Positions 1 to 10,163 of a stretch of 29,875 bases of DNA are shown here, one piece after another. The position numbers were made by a program, and so were the translations under genes. The notes beneath the pieces were generated by a model. The model was not told the origin of the DNA and searched no databases. It saw only the letters and a list, made by a program, of their open reading frames with translations. Every line of letters starts with the position of its first letter. Position 1 is the first letter of the stretch. This DNA is from Pezicula radicicola (Eukaryota; Ascomycota; Leotiomycetes; Helotiales; Dermateaceae): assembly GCA_003008705.1 (NCBI GenBank), contig PDUO01000135.1, positions 4,889-34,763 of the forward strand, read 5' to 3'.

Positions 1-864
1 TTAATTTAATTTATTATAATTATAAAATTAATAAATATTTAATTAAAAATAATTAATTTTAATTTAAATTATTTATTTTTAATATAAATATTATTCTATT
101 CTTAAAGTTATTTATTAATATTTTAATTCTTTCTAAAATATCTTAATTTTAAAAATTATTCTTTAATATTAAAAGTTTAATTAATAACTTTAAACTTTAG
201 TTTATTTTATAAGAGTTATAATTACTTTTAAATATTAGTTTTATCTATTATAAAATAATAATTTAATTATAAAATTATTATTTATATAAAGTTAGAAATA
301 ACTCTAATATTAGTATTTATTTTATTATATTAGAGAATTTATTATTTTTATTAGTTCTCTAATAATTTAAAGATATTTAGAGTATTCTTTTATAATTTAT
401 TTTATTTTAATATAATAATTTCTATTAGTTTTATTTAAGTTAAGATTTTAAGTATATTAAGTTAATTTAGAATAAATAAAATTTAAGATTTTAAATTTAA
501 ATTTAGATTAATATATAATTAAACCTTATATAAGGTTTTATAAACTATTAAAGTAATAATTTAAAATTATAAATTCTAGTCTTTTAATATATTTAAAACT
601 ATTATAATTTTAATAGTTTAAATTAGTTTAATATAAGTCTAATTATAAGTAATTTAAATAATTAGTTTTAATATTAATTTATTAATTTAATATTATTTTA
701 AAGTAATAAACCTCTTCTAGTACTAGAATATAATAAAATAGATTAGTTTTTATTAAAAGCTTAAATTAAATAATAGATTTATTATCTTTAAATACTAATT
801 TAGATTATTTTTAGTATATTTTAATAGGTTTTAATTATAACTAGTAAATATCTAGACTTATAAT
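1..864. mobile_element. RIP-degraded transposon interior (left edge)
   Basis: This stretch is almost purely A and T and has no open frame of useful length on either strand. It ends exactly where a 277-bp LTR-like repeat begins. The composition and position suggest the interior of an LTR retrotransposon, oriented left to right, that has been destroyed by RIP and continues beyond the window. I could not recognise gag, protease, reverse transcriptase or integrase motifs, so the element class is inferred only from the adjacent LTR. Confidence 0.6.
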
Positions 865-1141
865 TATTAAGCTTTAAACTAGTAGAAATTATATATATAT
901 ATAATAAGTAAATTATAAATACTAACTATCTAAAAGAGAGACTAACTAGTAGGTTTAATATATAAAGTAGGAGGTATTATAAAAGGCTTGAATACTATAT
1001 AAAATAGACTATTTTAGATATATAAAGTATATATAGCTTACTCTATATATATAAGATATTTTTATACAATATAAGAGATAAAATAAGGATATATTTAGTG
1101 CCATGGTTCCAATATAGGGAATACATGATCGCCGGGCAACA
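865..1141 (+). repeat. LTR-like repeat, left copy (277 bp), probable 3' LTR
   Basis: It aligns without gaps to 28120-28396, both copies being 277 bp. By eye the differences are transitions (G to A, C to T), as RIP produces. The likely ancestral ends are TGTTGAGCTT at the start (now TATTAAGCTT here) and GGCAACA at the end, which is intact here. Sequence before this copy is AT-rich repeat and sequence after it is ordinary, so this is best read as the 3' LTR of an element lying to the left. The flanking 5 bp (ACACC) differ from the 5 bp before the right copy (GATGC), so the two LTRs come from separate insertions. Confidence 0.7.
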
Positions 1142-1466
1142 ACACCTATGTAAGATTATTGGGATTTATCGTATATACTTGGAGCCAAGCCTGACTCATG
1201 TATAAACAGACCGGCGTTGACAAAGTCGATTCCGGCCATCAACCTTTTTATCGATTTAGTTATTGCGGGTCTACCTATGCGAGAGTTTTGGAGTAAGTTA
1301 TTCTATGCTTTATACCTTCTTACTAATGCGAATTTCATCTACAGACCTTCCGCTCCCTATTCGGCGGAAAATCTCCTTAATCATTTTGTTTTCCTTTAGC
1401 GTACTGTACGTATTATCCTTTCAACAATGATGTCTCTGTTCGAGATTGAATTTAAAGTTTCTAATC

Positions 1467-2291
1467 TAACAATGGTCCCGTAGCGCTGTTATTGTTTCTA
1501 CAATCCGCTTTACTAGAACGTACGGTTTAGTATCAGGCAGTCATGACCCATTGTGTAAGCCTAGTTAATTCGTCTCGGTATCCTTTATATAGCTAGCTGT
1601 AAGGTATACTAACGACACTCAATATAGGGGATTCTTACCAAATAGGGATGTGCTCTTTCATTGAGGTAGTATCATTTACAATTGCAGCATCGATTCCAGC
1701 ATCCAAACCATTTTGGGTCAAATGCTTTCCAAAGTTACAAAATTTTACTAGAAGTCCAGACGACCCCACAGCTGCAAAACCTATAGGTCACAGTTCGTAG
1801 CCTTCGTACTTTACGTAATAGTGCCTTAGACGATTTACTAACACGATAAAGGTAGCTCGTTGGGCCCTCCTGGCTATGACATAGAAATTATTAGGTCGCC
1901 GAGTCCAACTAGGCAGATACAGACGAGTAATAAAGGGGATAGCGAGGACGAAAAGTTAGGCAACCGTTGGGTTAGAGCAACAAGGGAATCGCCTAGAGAT
2001 GGAATAAACATTAGTAGCATCGATCAGTTTCCTAGGGGAGATGAGGGCCACCAAATCCCTGCAAGTGCCTCTAGCAACCTGCCAAACTCCTCTGCTGTCT
2101 AGAAGGCGCAAAGTCACCTCTTTCTTAATATCATCCTATTTAGCGTAGAGGCTCTTGGGCATGAAATTGCCTCGTTTAGTGTCGCATCTTCCTTTATACG
2201 ATGATTAAGAAGTCCTGCTTTTATTTACTATTGTTGCTTAGAAAGCAGCTTGTTACAACTTTTGTGAAGACTTCTCTTCTTTGTACCGTAG
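1467..2291 (+). pseudogene. RIP-killed protein-coding relic, unidentified
   Basis: One plus-strand frame reads as protein-like sequence throughout but is broken by stops at 1467 (TAA), 1566 (TAA), 1590 (TAG), 1662 (TGA), 1749 (TAG), 1827 (TAG), 1839 (TAA), 2100 (TAG), 2202 (TGA), 2265 (TGA) and 2289 (TAG). Every one is a single C-to-T change from CAA, CAG or CGA. The longest clean piece (1860-2099) is hydrophilic and contains GPPGYD, RSPSPTRQ and RWVRATRESPRDG; earlier pieces include TNDTQYRGF and YRSQFVAFVLYV. I do not recognise the family. It may be a transposon-borne or repeated gene, because RIP targets duplicated DNA. Its ends are uncertain; the frame may start a little upstream. Confidence 0.5.
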
Positions 2292-2749
2292 AAATTAGAT
2301 TATAATATATAATTACTAATATAGAAGGACATCTTCTATTACCTACACCCTTGGCAACTAGAAGCCCAACACCAGACCAACCCAGTGAGTGAAGTGGTTT
2401 TTTATTCTTTCTCGTGCATGTAATTAGGACAATCTAAAGATCCACAGATCGAAATCAGCCATGTAAATAGCTATAGCTGTATATCCCATTCCAGGGAGAG
2501 GTCGGGGTAAATAAACAAATCCGAATCCAAATCTAAAATCCTCTTGAGAGGTATATACGGTTAGTATAAGATGTTAAAAATAGAATTTCTAACCAGGTAT
2601 TAGCTTTAGGAAAACTAAACTTTCAGAAGGCTGTTATTCAAATTTTTATTTGTAGAATACGTTCTTTGTGATCTTGGGGAAGTTGGGAAATATTACCCGT
2701 GATAGGCTTAGGCCTTCACGAGATTCCCTAATTGTATACGGCCAAAGTG

Positions 2750-2804
2750 TTAATCGTCGGCAATAGGTCTATCCGTTCCGGAGTAACCAGCTGCCGACGA
2801 TTAA
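2750..2804. repeat. 13-bp perfect inverted repeat, 29-bp spacer
   Basis: TTAATCGTCGGCA at 2750-2762 is matched by its exact reverse complement at 2792-2804. It lies about 330 bp upstream of the NRAMP start. It could be a transcription-factor site, an RNA hairpin or the ends of a tiny inverted-repeat element. No target-site duplication was evident to me. Confidence 0.6.
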
Positions 2805-2911
2805 ATTCAATTGTTTAACCTAATTTATACACCGCTATTACCATTAGGTAAGGCGGTAAGTTTAAACTCTATATAGCTTAAATTATTGGCTCTCTAGGTA
2901 ATGTCTGTAGC

Positions 2912-2927
2912 TTTCTGCCGGCAGAAA
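2912..2927. promoter_or_regulatory. 16-bp perfect palindrome upstream of NRAMP
   Basis: TTTCTGCCGGCAGAAA is a perfect palindrome about 205 bp upstream of the NRAMP ATG. The CCGG core with symmetric arms is the kind of site bound by dimeric fungal Zn2Cys6 regulators. That function is inferred from symmetry and position only. Confidence 0.35.
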
Positions 2928-3035
2928 ACACTTAGCGATTTATTTTTAGTATATGCAATTGAATTTGACACTTTTGGCCGTAATACGACGCCATAGCGGT
3001 GAGGATTTACTGTACTACTCTGCCTTCTAGAGGTA

Positions 3036-3048
3036 CCCCGCAGCGGGG
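3036..3048. other. Tight GC-rich hairpin CCCCGC-A-GCGGGG
   Basis: A 6-bp G+C-only stem with a single-base centre, bordered by GTAC on both sides (3033-3036 and 3051-3054). It lies about 85-95 bp before the NRAMP ATG, so it may fall in the 5' UTR and affect scanning. Role unknown. Confidence 0.35.
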
Positions 3049-3131
3049 GAGTACAGAGCGTTCCATCTTTTAAAAAACGAAGACTTTCCTGCAAAGCTCC
3101 TTATACTTTGTCCTCATTAAGGCTAAACACC

Positions 3132-4892
3132 ATGAATTGTCCATCTAGGCCAGACGACATTGAGGGTCACCCTGACTGGAACCAGAGTCCTCAAGCTCTA
3201 AACCATGATGCCACCACCAGGGCTGACCTGGGTGGCATTGTCAATTTAAGAAACCGGCGCCAGCTAGAATCAAGTCTGAACCAACAATCTCTGGATGAAA
3301 TTGATCCGGGCATAGTTGTTACTTTGGAGCCCCCAGGAGTCACGGTGGCTGTCAATACTAGTCCCCATATCGACGTCAACGATAGCAATGCCACGGATTC
3401 TGCGGTCTTTCTGGGGTGCTTGGGACGAAAATTGAAGGCCGTGAAACTTCTAACGCAAATCAAAAAAGTTGTGGTGAAATATGCCCACTTTGTTGGTCCT
3501 GGATTCATGATTGCTGTGGCCTATATTGATCCTGGTAACTACGCGACTGACGTCGAAGCTGGAGCATCCACTCGTTATCGACATCTCTTTATCATTCTCA
3601 TGTCCAATCTGTTTGCTATTTTCTTGCAGTCCCTTTGTATCAAACTGGGAAGTGTTACCGGCCTGGATCTCGCAGAAAACTGCCGTAAACACTTGCCCCC
3701 GTGGTTGAATATTATTCTTTATGTTTTCGCCGAGGCAGCTATTATTGCTACGGATATCGCTGAGGTAATTTCTGAGCAACAAATGGTATATTTGTGAGAG
3801 TTACACTAATATTTAACATAGGTAATCGGTTCCGCGATTGCGTTGAATCTCCTTCTGCATATTCCGCTGGTTGCGGGCTGTGCTATCACACTGGTTGATG
3901 TCCTTCTTCTACTCCTCTTTTATCATCCGGATGGCACCATGACGCGTCTTCGCCTATTCGAGATGTTTGTGATGTGCCTGGTCCTGGGAGTCGTCATCTG
4001 CTTTTGTGTCGAACTATCATACATCCAGGACTCGACCATCGGAGAAGTGCTCTTGGGTTACGTCCCCTCTTCCGCAGTTATAGAAGGTAATGGTATCTAC
4101 CTCTCTTGCGGTATATTAGGAGCAACGGTCATGCCACATTCCATCTTCCTCGGCTCAGGAGTAGTACAACCACGTCTCCGTCACTTTGACGAGCAAAGTG
4201 GTGTCTGGCCGCGGTCAGGAGACGAAGAAGGGGAGGTTAAATACCAGCCTTCGATCGCCGCAGTCCACGCCTGCCTCAAATACTCTATCGTCGAACTCGG
4301 GATTTCTCTGTTCACCTTTGCGCTCTTTGTGAACAGCTCCATCCTCATTGTCTCGGGTGCCTCTCTCTACCCTAAGACAGCAGCTACTGAAGCCGACTTA
4401 TTTGGTATCCATGACTTGCTGTCGCAGAACCTCTCAAGCGCGGCAGGCACCGTTTTTGCTCTTGCCCTTCTCCTTTCAGGCACCTCAGCCGGCATCGTCT
4501 GTACCATGGCTGGTCAGATGGTTTCGGAAGGCATGCTTCATTGGACCATCAGGCCCTGGTTGCGCAGACTCGTCACCCGCAGTATCAGCATTATTCCTAG
4601 CATCATCATTGCAGGCGCCATCGGCCGAGATGGTTTGAATCAGGCGCTTACTGCCAGCCAGGTCGTCCTTAGCGTGATATTGCCTTTTGTTACCGCACCA
4701 TTGCTGTGGTTCACCTGCAAGAGCAGCATCATGACCATGGGAGGAGATCGAAGTGATGGAAGCGGCGATAATGGCCAGACTCTTGATATGAAGAATAACT
4801 GGATTGTCACGATTCTGGCGATCCTGATCTGGCTTGTGTTGGTCATCATGAATGTGGCGCTGTTGGTGTTGGTAGGATTGGGGAAGGCTTAA
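3132..4892 (+). CDS. NRAMP-family divalent metal (Mn2+/Fe2+) transporter, Smf-like
   Basis: Two exons, 3132-3764 and 3822-4892, encode 567 aa. The 57-bp intron (GTAATT...CATAG, with CTAAT as branch point) falls inside the conserved ATDIAEVIGSAIAL segment, and splicing restores it exactly. The ATG at 3132 has a good context (ACACC before ATG); an open frame 8 codons longer begins only with TTG. NRAMP proteins are proton-coupled importers of manganese and iron in plasma or endomembranes. Diagnostic motifs are present: DPGN at residues 133-136 (TM1 metal site), MPH at 315-317 (TM6 metal site) and GTSAGIVCTMAGQ from about 431. The first ~110 residues are hydrophilic, followed by about 11 membrane segments, a fungal-type charged loop after TM6 and a short hydrophobic C-terminus. 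It appears intact and is the only gene here with an assured function. Metal preference and compartment cannot be read from sequence. Confidence 0.95.
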
Positions 4893-5777
4893 TTGTAGCA
4901 GACGGACGGAGGTCGGATCCGAGAACGAGACAGTGTAAGAGCATAATGATGGAAAGCCAGGAAGAGAGAAAGATAAATCTAATTGGGGGTGGGTCGTTCG
5001 CTAGCATTGCAAGTGGGGGTGATTATAGGGGTGTGTTGCACAGGAAAGGAAGAGGAAAAAGAGCAATTGACCCGATTACGGATGGAGCACACACCGCTCA
5101 ACGCGACATGCAACATGGTTACTGTTAGCTAAGACATTCGTTACAATATAATGACAATGACTTCCAACTGGGACATTTATTACAAAACGATGACATTGCT
5201 GTCTGCGAGCGAGAAGAGATAAAACTTACGTAGATCAGATGACAGACCAACAAGAGAATCATATACCCCAAAACCTCCTCCTTTTACAACTTAACCTACC
5301 CATTTTAGAAGTTTAGAGCCACGATCTCGCTGTTCCGCTTGTACACGTAGGTAGAGACCGATCTAGAAAAGTTGGTATTCAAAAGTCTAACATGCCTCGG
5401 AATCGCGGCCGTTTTAGCTTACCGGTATTCCATTTCACCAACTAACGACTCAAAAGAAATATAATGCCCTTTCACTTATATCAAAATTAGAACTAGGAAA
5501 TCTATTGTAAAAAGAGACTCTGTGTCCCAGATAATATCTCCTCTTGCACCCTCCACCAGCTTCAACGAAAGTTTGAAAACATTATACAACACGATATTTT
5601 CTTCTTCAGCTCGCCTCAAACTCTATAATTCACTCACGGCTTATGGTAGCTTCTTTCTCCCAAGAATTCTCGCTCTACGGACGGTCTTTCCACTCGACGA
5701 AGTATTCAACCTTTCCACTTCACCGAATACCAATTTGTTCCACCTTACTTCCACTTAGCAAGCAGCTCCTCAACCTC
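4893..5777. other. Intergenic, no supported gene
   Basis: No start-bearing frame of credible coding character. A small diverged tandem duplication starts near 5133 and 5172 (GACATT..TTAC..ATGACA, 39 bp apart). A 78-codon open stretch at 5522-5758 has no ATG start and no recognisable content. The right end merges into the degraded gene on the minus strand. Confidence 0.5.
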
Positions 5778-6790
5778 CTATATCCCTTCCTCGGCGTCAA
5801 TCGCAACCGGCTGGGTCACCGTGCTTTCTATGTGCCCTAGCGTAGTTATTGGTATACTTCCGTGAGCATCCTTGACTAAGTCGGTGGTTGCTGGTAGACT
5901 TGATGCGGAAGAAGGAAGAGTATCTTGAAGCGCCGGATCAACCAACTCCATTAGAACACTAGACGGATATAATGAAGGTGTATTGGGCTGGGACAGAATC
6001 CAGTCTTCCTCGGGCTTAATAGGAGAAGAGACAGCATCTGCGAGCGCGTCGGAGTTGCAAGGTTCGGAACTACTAAGGAGGTTGACGGTAGTAGCTTCTA
6101 ATGGAGTTGTCTAGGGAGAGTGGCAATCCTCTCTAGTCTGAGGAACTACCTTAAGAATATCGTATAACAGAGATGAGAGTAGAGTATTAATACTATAAGA
6201 GTTATTATAATTGTCCTAGACGCTACTATTTAGGGTATTATAACGTGATAAGGAACCACTAGACATCTCGATAGTATCTACTAGGCCTGAATCAAAATCC
6301 ATTGCCGAGATATTCATAAACTTGTACCTAAGAGGATCTTTAGAGCAACCCTTAGTGGTTGATTTCCGACCACCTAATGCTTTAGAGTCCTTATCTTCTG
6401 GCTTTCCTTGGAGTCGAGGTCGTTTTATTGTCGCTGCATCCAATGTTTCGGCTCCTTCATCCTCGCCCTCTTCCCGCTAACGTTGGCGCTTCTTCCCTGC
6501 ATCTGGCTTGTAAGTGCTGTGAATGTCTCCGAGGTGGTTCCATAAGTCTGACTCCGAATGAAGCTATCCTTACTCTTTCATCTCCTGGCCGCAAGTCGAT
6601 ACTGGACAACGACCTCCTACAGGCCGGAACACTTCCTGGTACACAACACGGGAGTCGTTTATGCGGAGAGCAATGAGATCTCAGAGAGCGGAGATGCCCT
6701 CAGGGCTCCGCAGCGAGACGGCGAACAGTAATATGACGGACAGCATGGTCAAAGTAACTCCTTATCGAAAATCTACATTAAAACTCCCTA
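5778..6790 (-). pseudogene. RIP-killed gene with C2H2-finger-like motif
   Basis: A single minus-strand frame can be followed from about 6790 to a terminal TAG at 5778-5780. It is interrupted by TAA 6762-6764, TGA 6681-6683, TAA 6570-6572, TAG 6564-6566, TAG 6477-6479, TAG 6216-6218 and TAG 6111-6113, all one C-to-T step from CAA, CGA or CAG. Between stops the protein character is strong: LIALRINDSRVVYQEVFRP, then a CPVSTC pair, then DLWNHLGDIHSTYK, giving a C-x4-C-x18-H-x4-H finger-like arrangement, followed by a basic KKRQR patch and a long Ser/Pro/Thr-rich acidic tail. Finger pairs of this kind occur in several fungal nuclear proteins, including C-termini of some transposon-associated DUF3435 (Crypton-like recombinase) proteins; that link is only a resemblance from memory. 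No intact start remains. Confidence 0.6.
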
Positions 6791-6935
6791 TCCCCTATCC
6801 CTATTCTCACACCGACCTATTCCAAACCCTGCTCCTCCACCTCTCCGCAATAAAACACCTTGTCCATCCAACTGCAACCATACTTGTCTCGCAGCAGCGT
6901 AGCTGCTAGTTGAGTACCCAAAAACAAAACCACTC

Positions 6936-8516
6936 CTACAACCTCTCCTCCACCCCTTCCTCTCCCCTAACCCTAGCCCCATCACCAACCCCAAAAATCC
7001 TGATAAACCTCTCATGCGTCTGAACCAAAATCTCCTGTTCACGCCTCGAATCCTCAATCTCCCGTTCCAAAACCCTAATTGTCGCATTCGAGTCTTCGAG
7101 TTTTTGTTCCGACGTAGTGAGTTTTTCATGGGTGGTTATGAGGTCTTGGTTAGACGTAGTGAGGGTTTCTTCTAGGGTCTTGATTTTGGAATGTGCGTTT
7201 TGGAGTTGGTGGTTGAACCATTTGTGGGATGCGAGGAGGTCGAAGTTTTGGAGTTGCTAGATTTTTTGGGGGGTTTGGGTTAGTTTTTTTTTGGTTTTTG
7301 GTTTTGGTAGGAGTTAAATTGTTGATGTGGAGTGTTGTGTTGTGTTGTATAGTGTAGTGTAGTGTAGGATGGGGAAATGAATCAGAGTGATGTATGTACA
7401 AGTACAAGTTGGTACTTGGACATGATTTTTCGGAAGAGACCTTTATACAGAACAGGTAGACTACTCAAAGAAATAGAACCTCGTATCGTCTCGCCTTGTT
7501 ACAATACTCCTCCTCCTCCTCAAGTAATAAGGAAAGAATGCTCTCCATCAAACCAATAGGGAAAACACAACACGGCACAACTACACGGCTAGACTCCCCT
7601 TAGGATATAACTGGATGAGATGAAACAGGATACGATCAGAGAGGATACAGTGAGACAGGACGTGATATAACTAAGGAATAGAATATAGAAGGAGAAAAGA
7701 TAAAGCATGCATACATACCAACTTTGCAATCTCCTCGCTCTGTTGAATCTCCAAACTTGAATATCCAAGTTTCTCCCACTCCGCATTTCTCTCATGTAGG
7801 TTTTTTTCGAAAGACTTTTTCGTTTGGAGTGTAAATGTTAGCTTTTGTATATGTGGGTGGGGATGTGAAGTAAAGAGAAGAGGAGAAGAAACATGGATTG
7901 AAATTAGATGATGGTGGAGGGCAGGCAGGTGCGAGGGATGAGAGAGGTGGTGATAGAGAGGGAGGGGTGTGTGCGTATATTAGAATAGGATTGATACCTG
8001 GGATTGTTCGAGAGAAGAAAAACGTACCGAGCGTTGTTCAGGGTGAGTAGATAACCATTCTGGTATTTCCATCTCGGTTACTGTTTGATAACCGCCGCTG
8101 GTAGGAGTGGTGGCCGTGGTGCTGGAGGGAGATGTGGTACCCGTGGTGGAAGTAGAGGTAGCCGGTTTCAAGTTTGCATGCTGTATATGTACCAATAATT
8201 AGTTTGAACGGGAATAGGAGCATAGAGATTGAAGATAGGAGATGGGCGATAGGAGACAAATACCTTTGAACTTGAACTATTGCTGTTCAATTGAGTTTGA
8301 CCTTGACCTTGACCTTCCATTTCCCACCTAGGCTCTGCTTGTCCATTTTTAATTCGAGTCAAAGGAAGTTAAAGACATTTTTAATTACGAACCTACCTGT
8401 TCGCTTGGCTGTTCGTTTGGTTGCGTAGATTGTGGGTGATTAGAATAAGTATCAGGGTAAGTATGAGTATGAGTATGAGTAGGATTAGGAGTAGCAAGAT
8501 GAGAGGAGATAGGGGT
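6936..8516 (-). CDS. Multi-exon coiled-coil protein, 5' end unresolved
   Basis: I do not recognise this protein. Exons joined in frame, in 5' to 3' order, are: about 8516-8393 (His/Thr/Pro/Gln-rich, HTHTHTYPDTYSNHPQ), 8334-8264 (Gly/Gln repeats), 8180-8028 (Ser/Thr-rich, ending EIPEWLSTHPEQRS), 7814-7719 and 7256-6936 (stop TAG 6936-6938). Introns have good donors GTATTT at 8263, GTACGT at 8027 and GTATGT at 7718, and acceptors ACAG and CTAG; the 8392-8335 intron needs the weaker donor GTTCGT to keep frame. The last two exons form a coiled coil: KLGYSSLEIQQSEEIAKL, then TLEETLTTSNQDL and IRVLEREIEDSRREQE. The final intron (7257-7718, 462 bp) is unusually long and may hide a mini-exon at about 7469-7507. 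No ATG in frame was found upstream; a further 5' exon probably exists. It sits tandem to, and downstream of, the SAP-like gene. Confidence 0.5.
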
Positions 8517-8559
8517 TCTTATTATTATTACTATGTATTACGATGTATGTATGCAGGAA

Positions 8560-8770
8560 AAAATGGATAGGAAGGGAAGGGAAGGGAAGGGAAGGGAAGG
8601 GAAGAGGTATGTTTTCTGTTCTTTTTCTTTGTTTGTTTCTTTCTCTCTTTTTCTTTTTTCTTTTAGGCAAGGCCGGGAAGCCACTACCTACTGCTTATTT
8701 GGGGTATTGAAATCAGGCTGCTATATGCATCGGAAGGGAAAGGAAGGGAAAGGAAGGGAAGGAAACAATA
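8560..8770. repeat. Polypurine low-complexity tract, (GGAAG)n-type
   Basis: Tandem GGAAGGGAAG blocks lie near 8570-8605 and 8730-8762, separated by a T/C-rich stretch. They sit between two tandem minus-strand genes. Such polypurine tracts are common in fungal intergenic DNA and can form triplex structures. Any regulatory role is conjecture. Confidence 0.6.
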
Positions 8771-8919
8771 TATCTTCTTTGTTTTCTTCATAGTAAGTAA
8801 ACAACAAAAAAAGAGCACAAAGAAACACAACAATCTAGAATACTCCAATAACAAAAAAAAATTACTCAAAAAAAGGGGGCCAAAAAAGAAACCAAGTTCA
8901 TCCATGATATCCCTAAATT

Positions 8920-10163
8920 TCATAGAAGAATAAGAGCAATCTGAAGTTGCGCTCGAATCCGATCCGTCGTAATCGCATCATCTCCCCACTTCTTATTTCC
9001 TAGTTTCTCTTGACGAGAACGGAGGAGATAAAAGAGATGTTGGATACATTCTTGGGTTTGGATGTTTATCTGGTTCTCGGTTTTCTTTGTCTTTGTCTTT
9101 GTCTTGGTCTCATTCTCGGCTTTGGTGTTGGTTTTGGTGCGTGGCTTTGTAGAGGGGGACTTGGTTTGAAGAAGTGGATGGTTGGCCTCTTGATGATTGG
9201 TGGTAGTGATAGTAGTCAAGATGATGGAAGAAGGTTTTGAAGTCGTGATCTTCTTTGTCTTCTTCTTGTTCTTCTGCTTTGGAGCGCTTTCAAATTCGGA
9301 TTCGGATTCGGAGTTGGATTCGGATTCGGAGTTGGATTCGGATTGTTGTTGGGCTCTGTGCTTGTTCCTGTCCTTGGATTTGTCATTGGACTTGGACATA
9401 GACTTGAATTTCTTGGAAGTCACTATCACTGGCTCCTGTTTTGGTGAATTGAAAAAGTCAGTTATATTATTTCATGTATTGTGTTGTATTGTTAACGCTA
9501 ACCGAAGAAAGCAATTCGTCGTATGGATATATGTACATACCTGGGGTAGATACTCAAGATCAGAGTAACAACTATCGACGTCTGATGAGCATGAGCTCGA
9601 GCTCGAGCTCGTGGCACTCATCCATGGTGAACTGGGAGCTGAATGATACTTGTTGTTATCCGAAGGTAGTACGAAGTTGACGGATGAAGGCGGGATTTGT
9701 GTAGCTGTAGCAGTAGCAGTAGCAGCATCAATATTTAGGGTAGTGGTAGACGGTTGATTATCAACAGCATCTTTTTCTCGGCTTCCTATTCGTAATTACT
9801 TGATTAATCATCAAATTTCATTAACTTAGGAATTGGGCTAGTTTTACGTTGAGCTTGGGCAGCCTTCTTCTTAGCCGCAGTGAAGAGGCGACAACGTAGT
9901 TCTGACTTTGTCCCACTTGGACATTGACCATAACGCTCACACTCGGCTTCGAGAACGTCTTTTGTGCATTGGAAATATTTGGCCATGTCTTCCTCGGTTG
10001 TGGTATTACAAGCGTCAGTCCAACCCACGAGATGCATCTGAAGACGTGTCATCAAATTTTTTTTAAGTCCATCAGTGGGGAGGTTGTGTGCTTTGAGTTC
10101 TGTAGCTATTTGGCTCTTGAGCATGTCGTCTTTGATGACGAAGGTGGATGATTTGACAGCCAT
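8920..10163 (-). CDS. SAP-domain-like, Lys/Ser-rich (probably nuclear) protein
   Basis: Three exons (9848-10163, 9541-9785, 8920-9435) encode 358 aa. Introns are 9786-9847 (62 bp, GTAAAA...AATAG) and 9436-9540 (105 bp, GTATGT...AACAG); both junctions keep frame, whereas reading through the first meets a stop 14 codons later. The ATG at 10163 has A at -3. Residues 15-45 (LKSQIATELKAHNLPTDGLK...) resemble a SAP helix-loop-helix, a DNA/RNA-binding motif. Residues 70-95 (VLEAECERYGQCPSGTKSEL) look like a second, diverged copy. The middle is Ser-rich with a TSSSSSSCSSD run; the third exon carries ESNSESESNSESESE repeats and Lys/Thr-rich stretches, then a more ordered C-terminal ~45 residues (QECIQHLFYLLRSRQEKL...). 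A chromatin or nuclear RNA role is plausible from SAP plus basic tracts. No catalytic domain is visible. Confidence 0.75.

Larger units (their letters stand above)
2292..3131. other. Intergenic, upstream of the NRAMP gene
   Basis: No convincing gene. The stretch holds three dyad-symmetric elements (listed separately) and a short AT-rich patch near 2290-2340. It presumably contains the NRAMP promoter. Open frames here are short and lack natural starts. Confidence 0.5.

Noticed and set aside
7788..8035. Reading straight through 8027 into a larger exon ending at 7980
   Set aside because: It adds a stop soon after SQVSILF and loses the downstream coiled coil. The GTACGT or GTATCA donors keep the frame.
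8730..8762. GGAAGGGAAAGG units as a telomere-like or CRISPR-like array
   Set aside because: Irregular simple polypurine repeat without spacers or telomere unit; ordinary fungal low complexity.
8920..9002. Fusing the SAP-like gene with the coiled-coil gene as one transcript
   Set aside because: The SAP gene's last exon reaches a TGA and no good GT donor in phase was found near its end, so I keep two genes.
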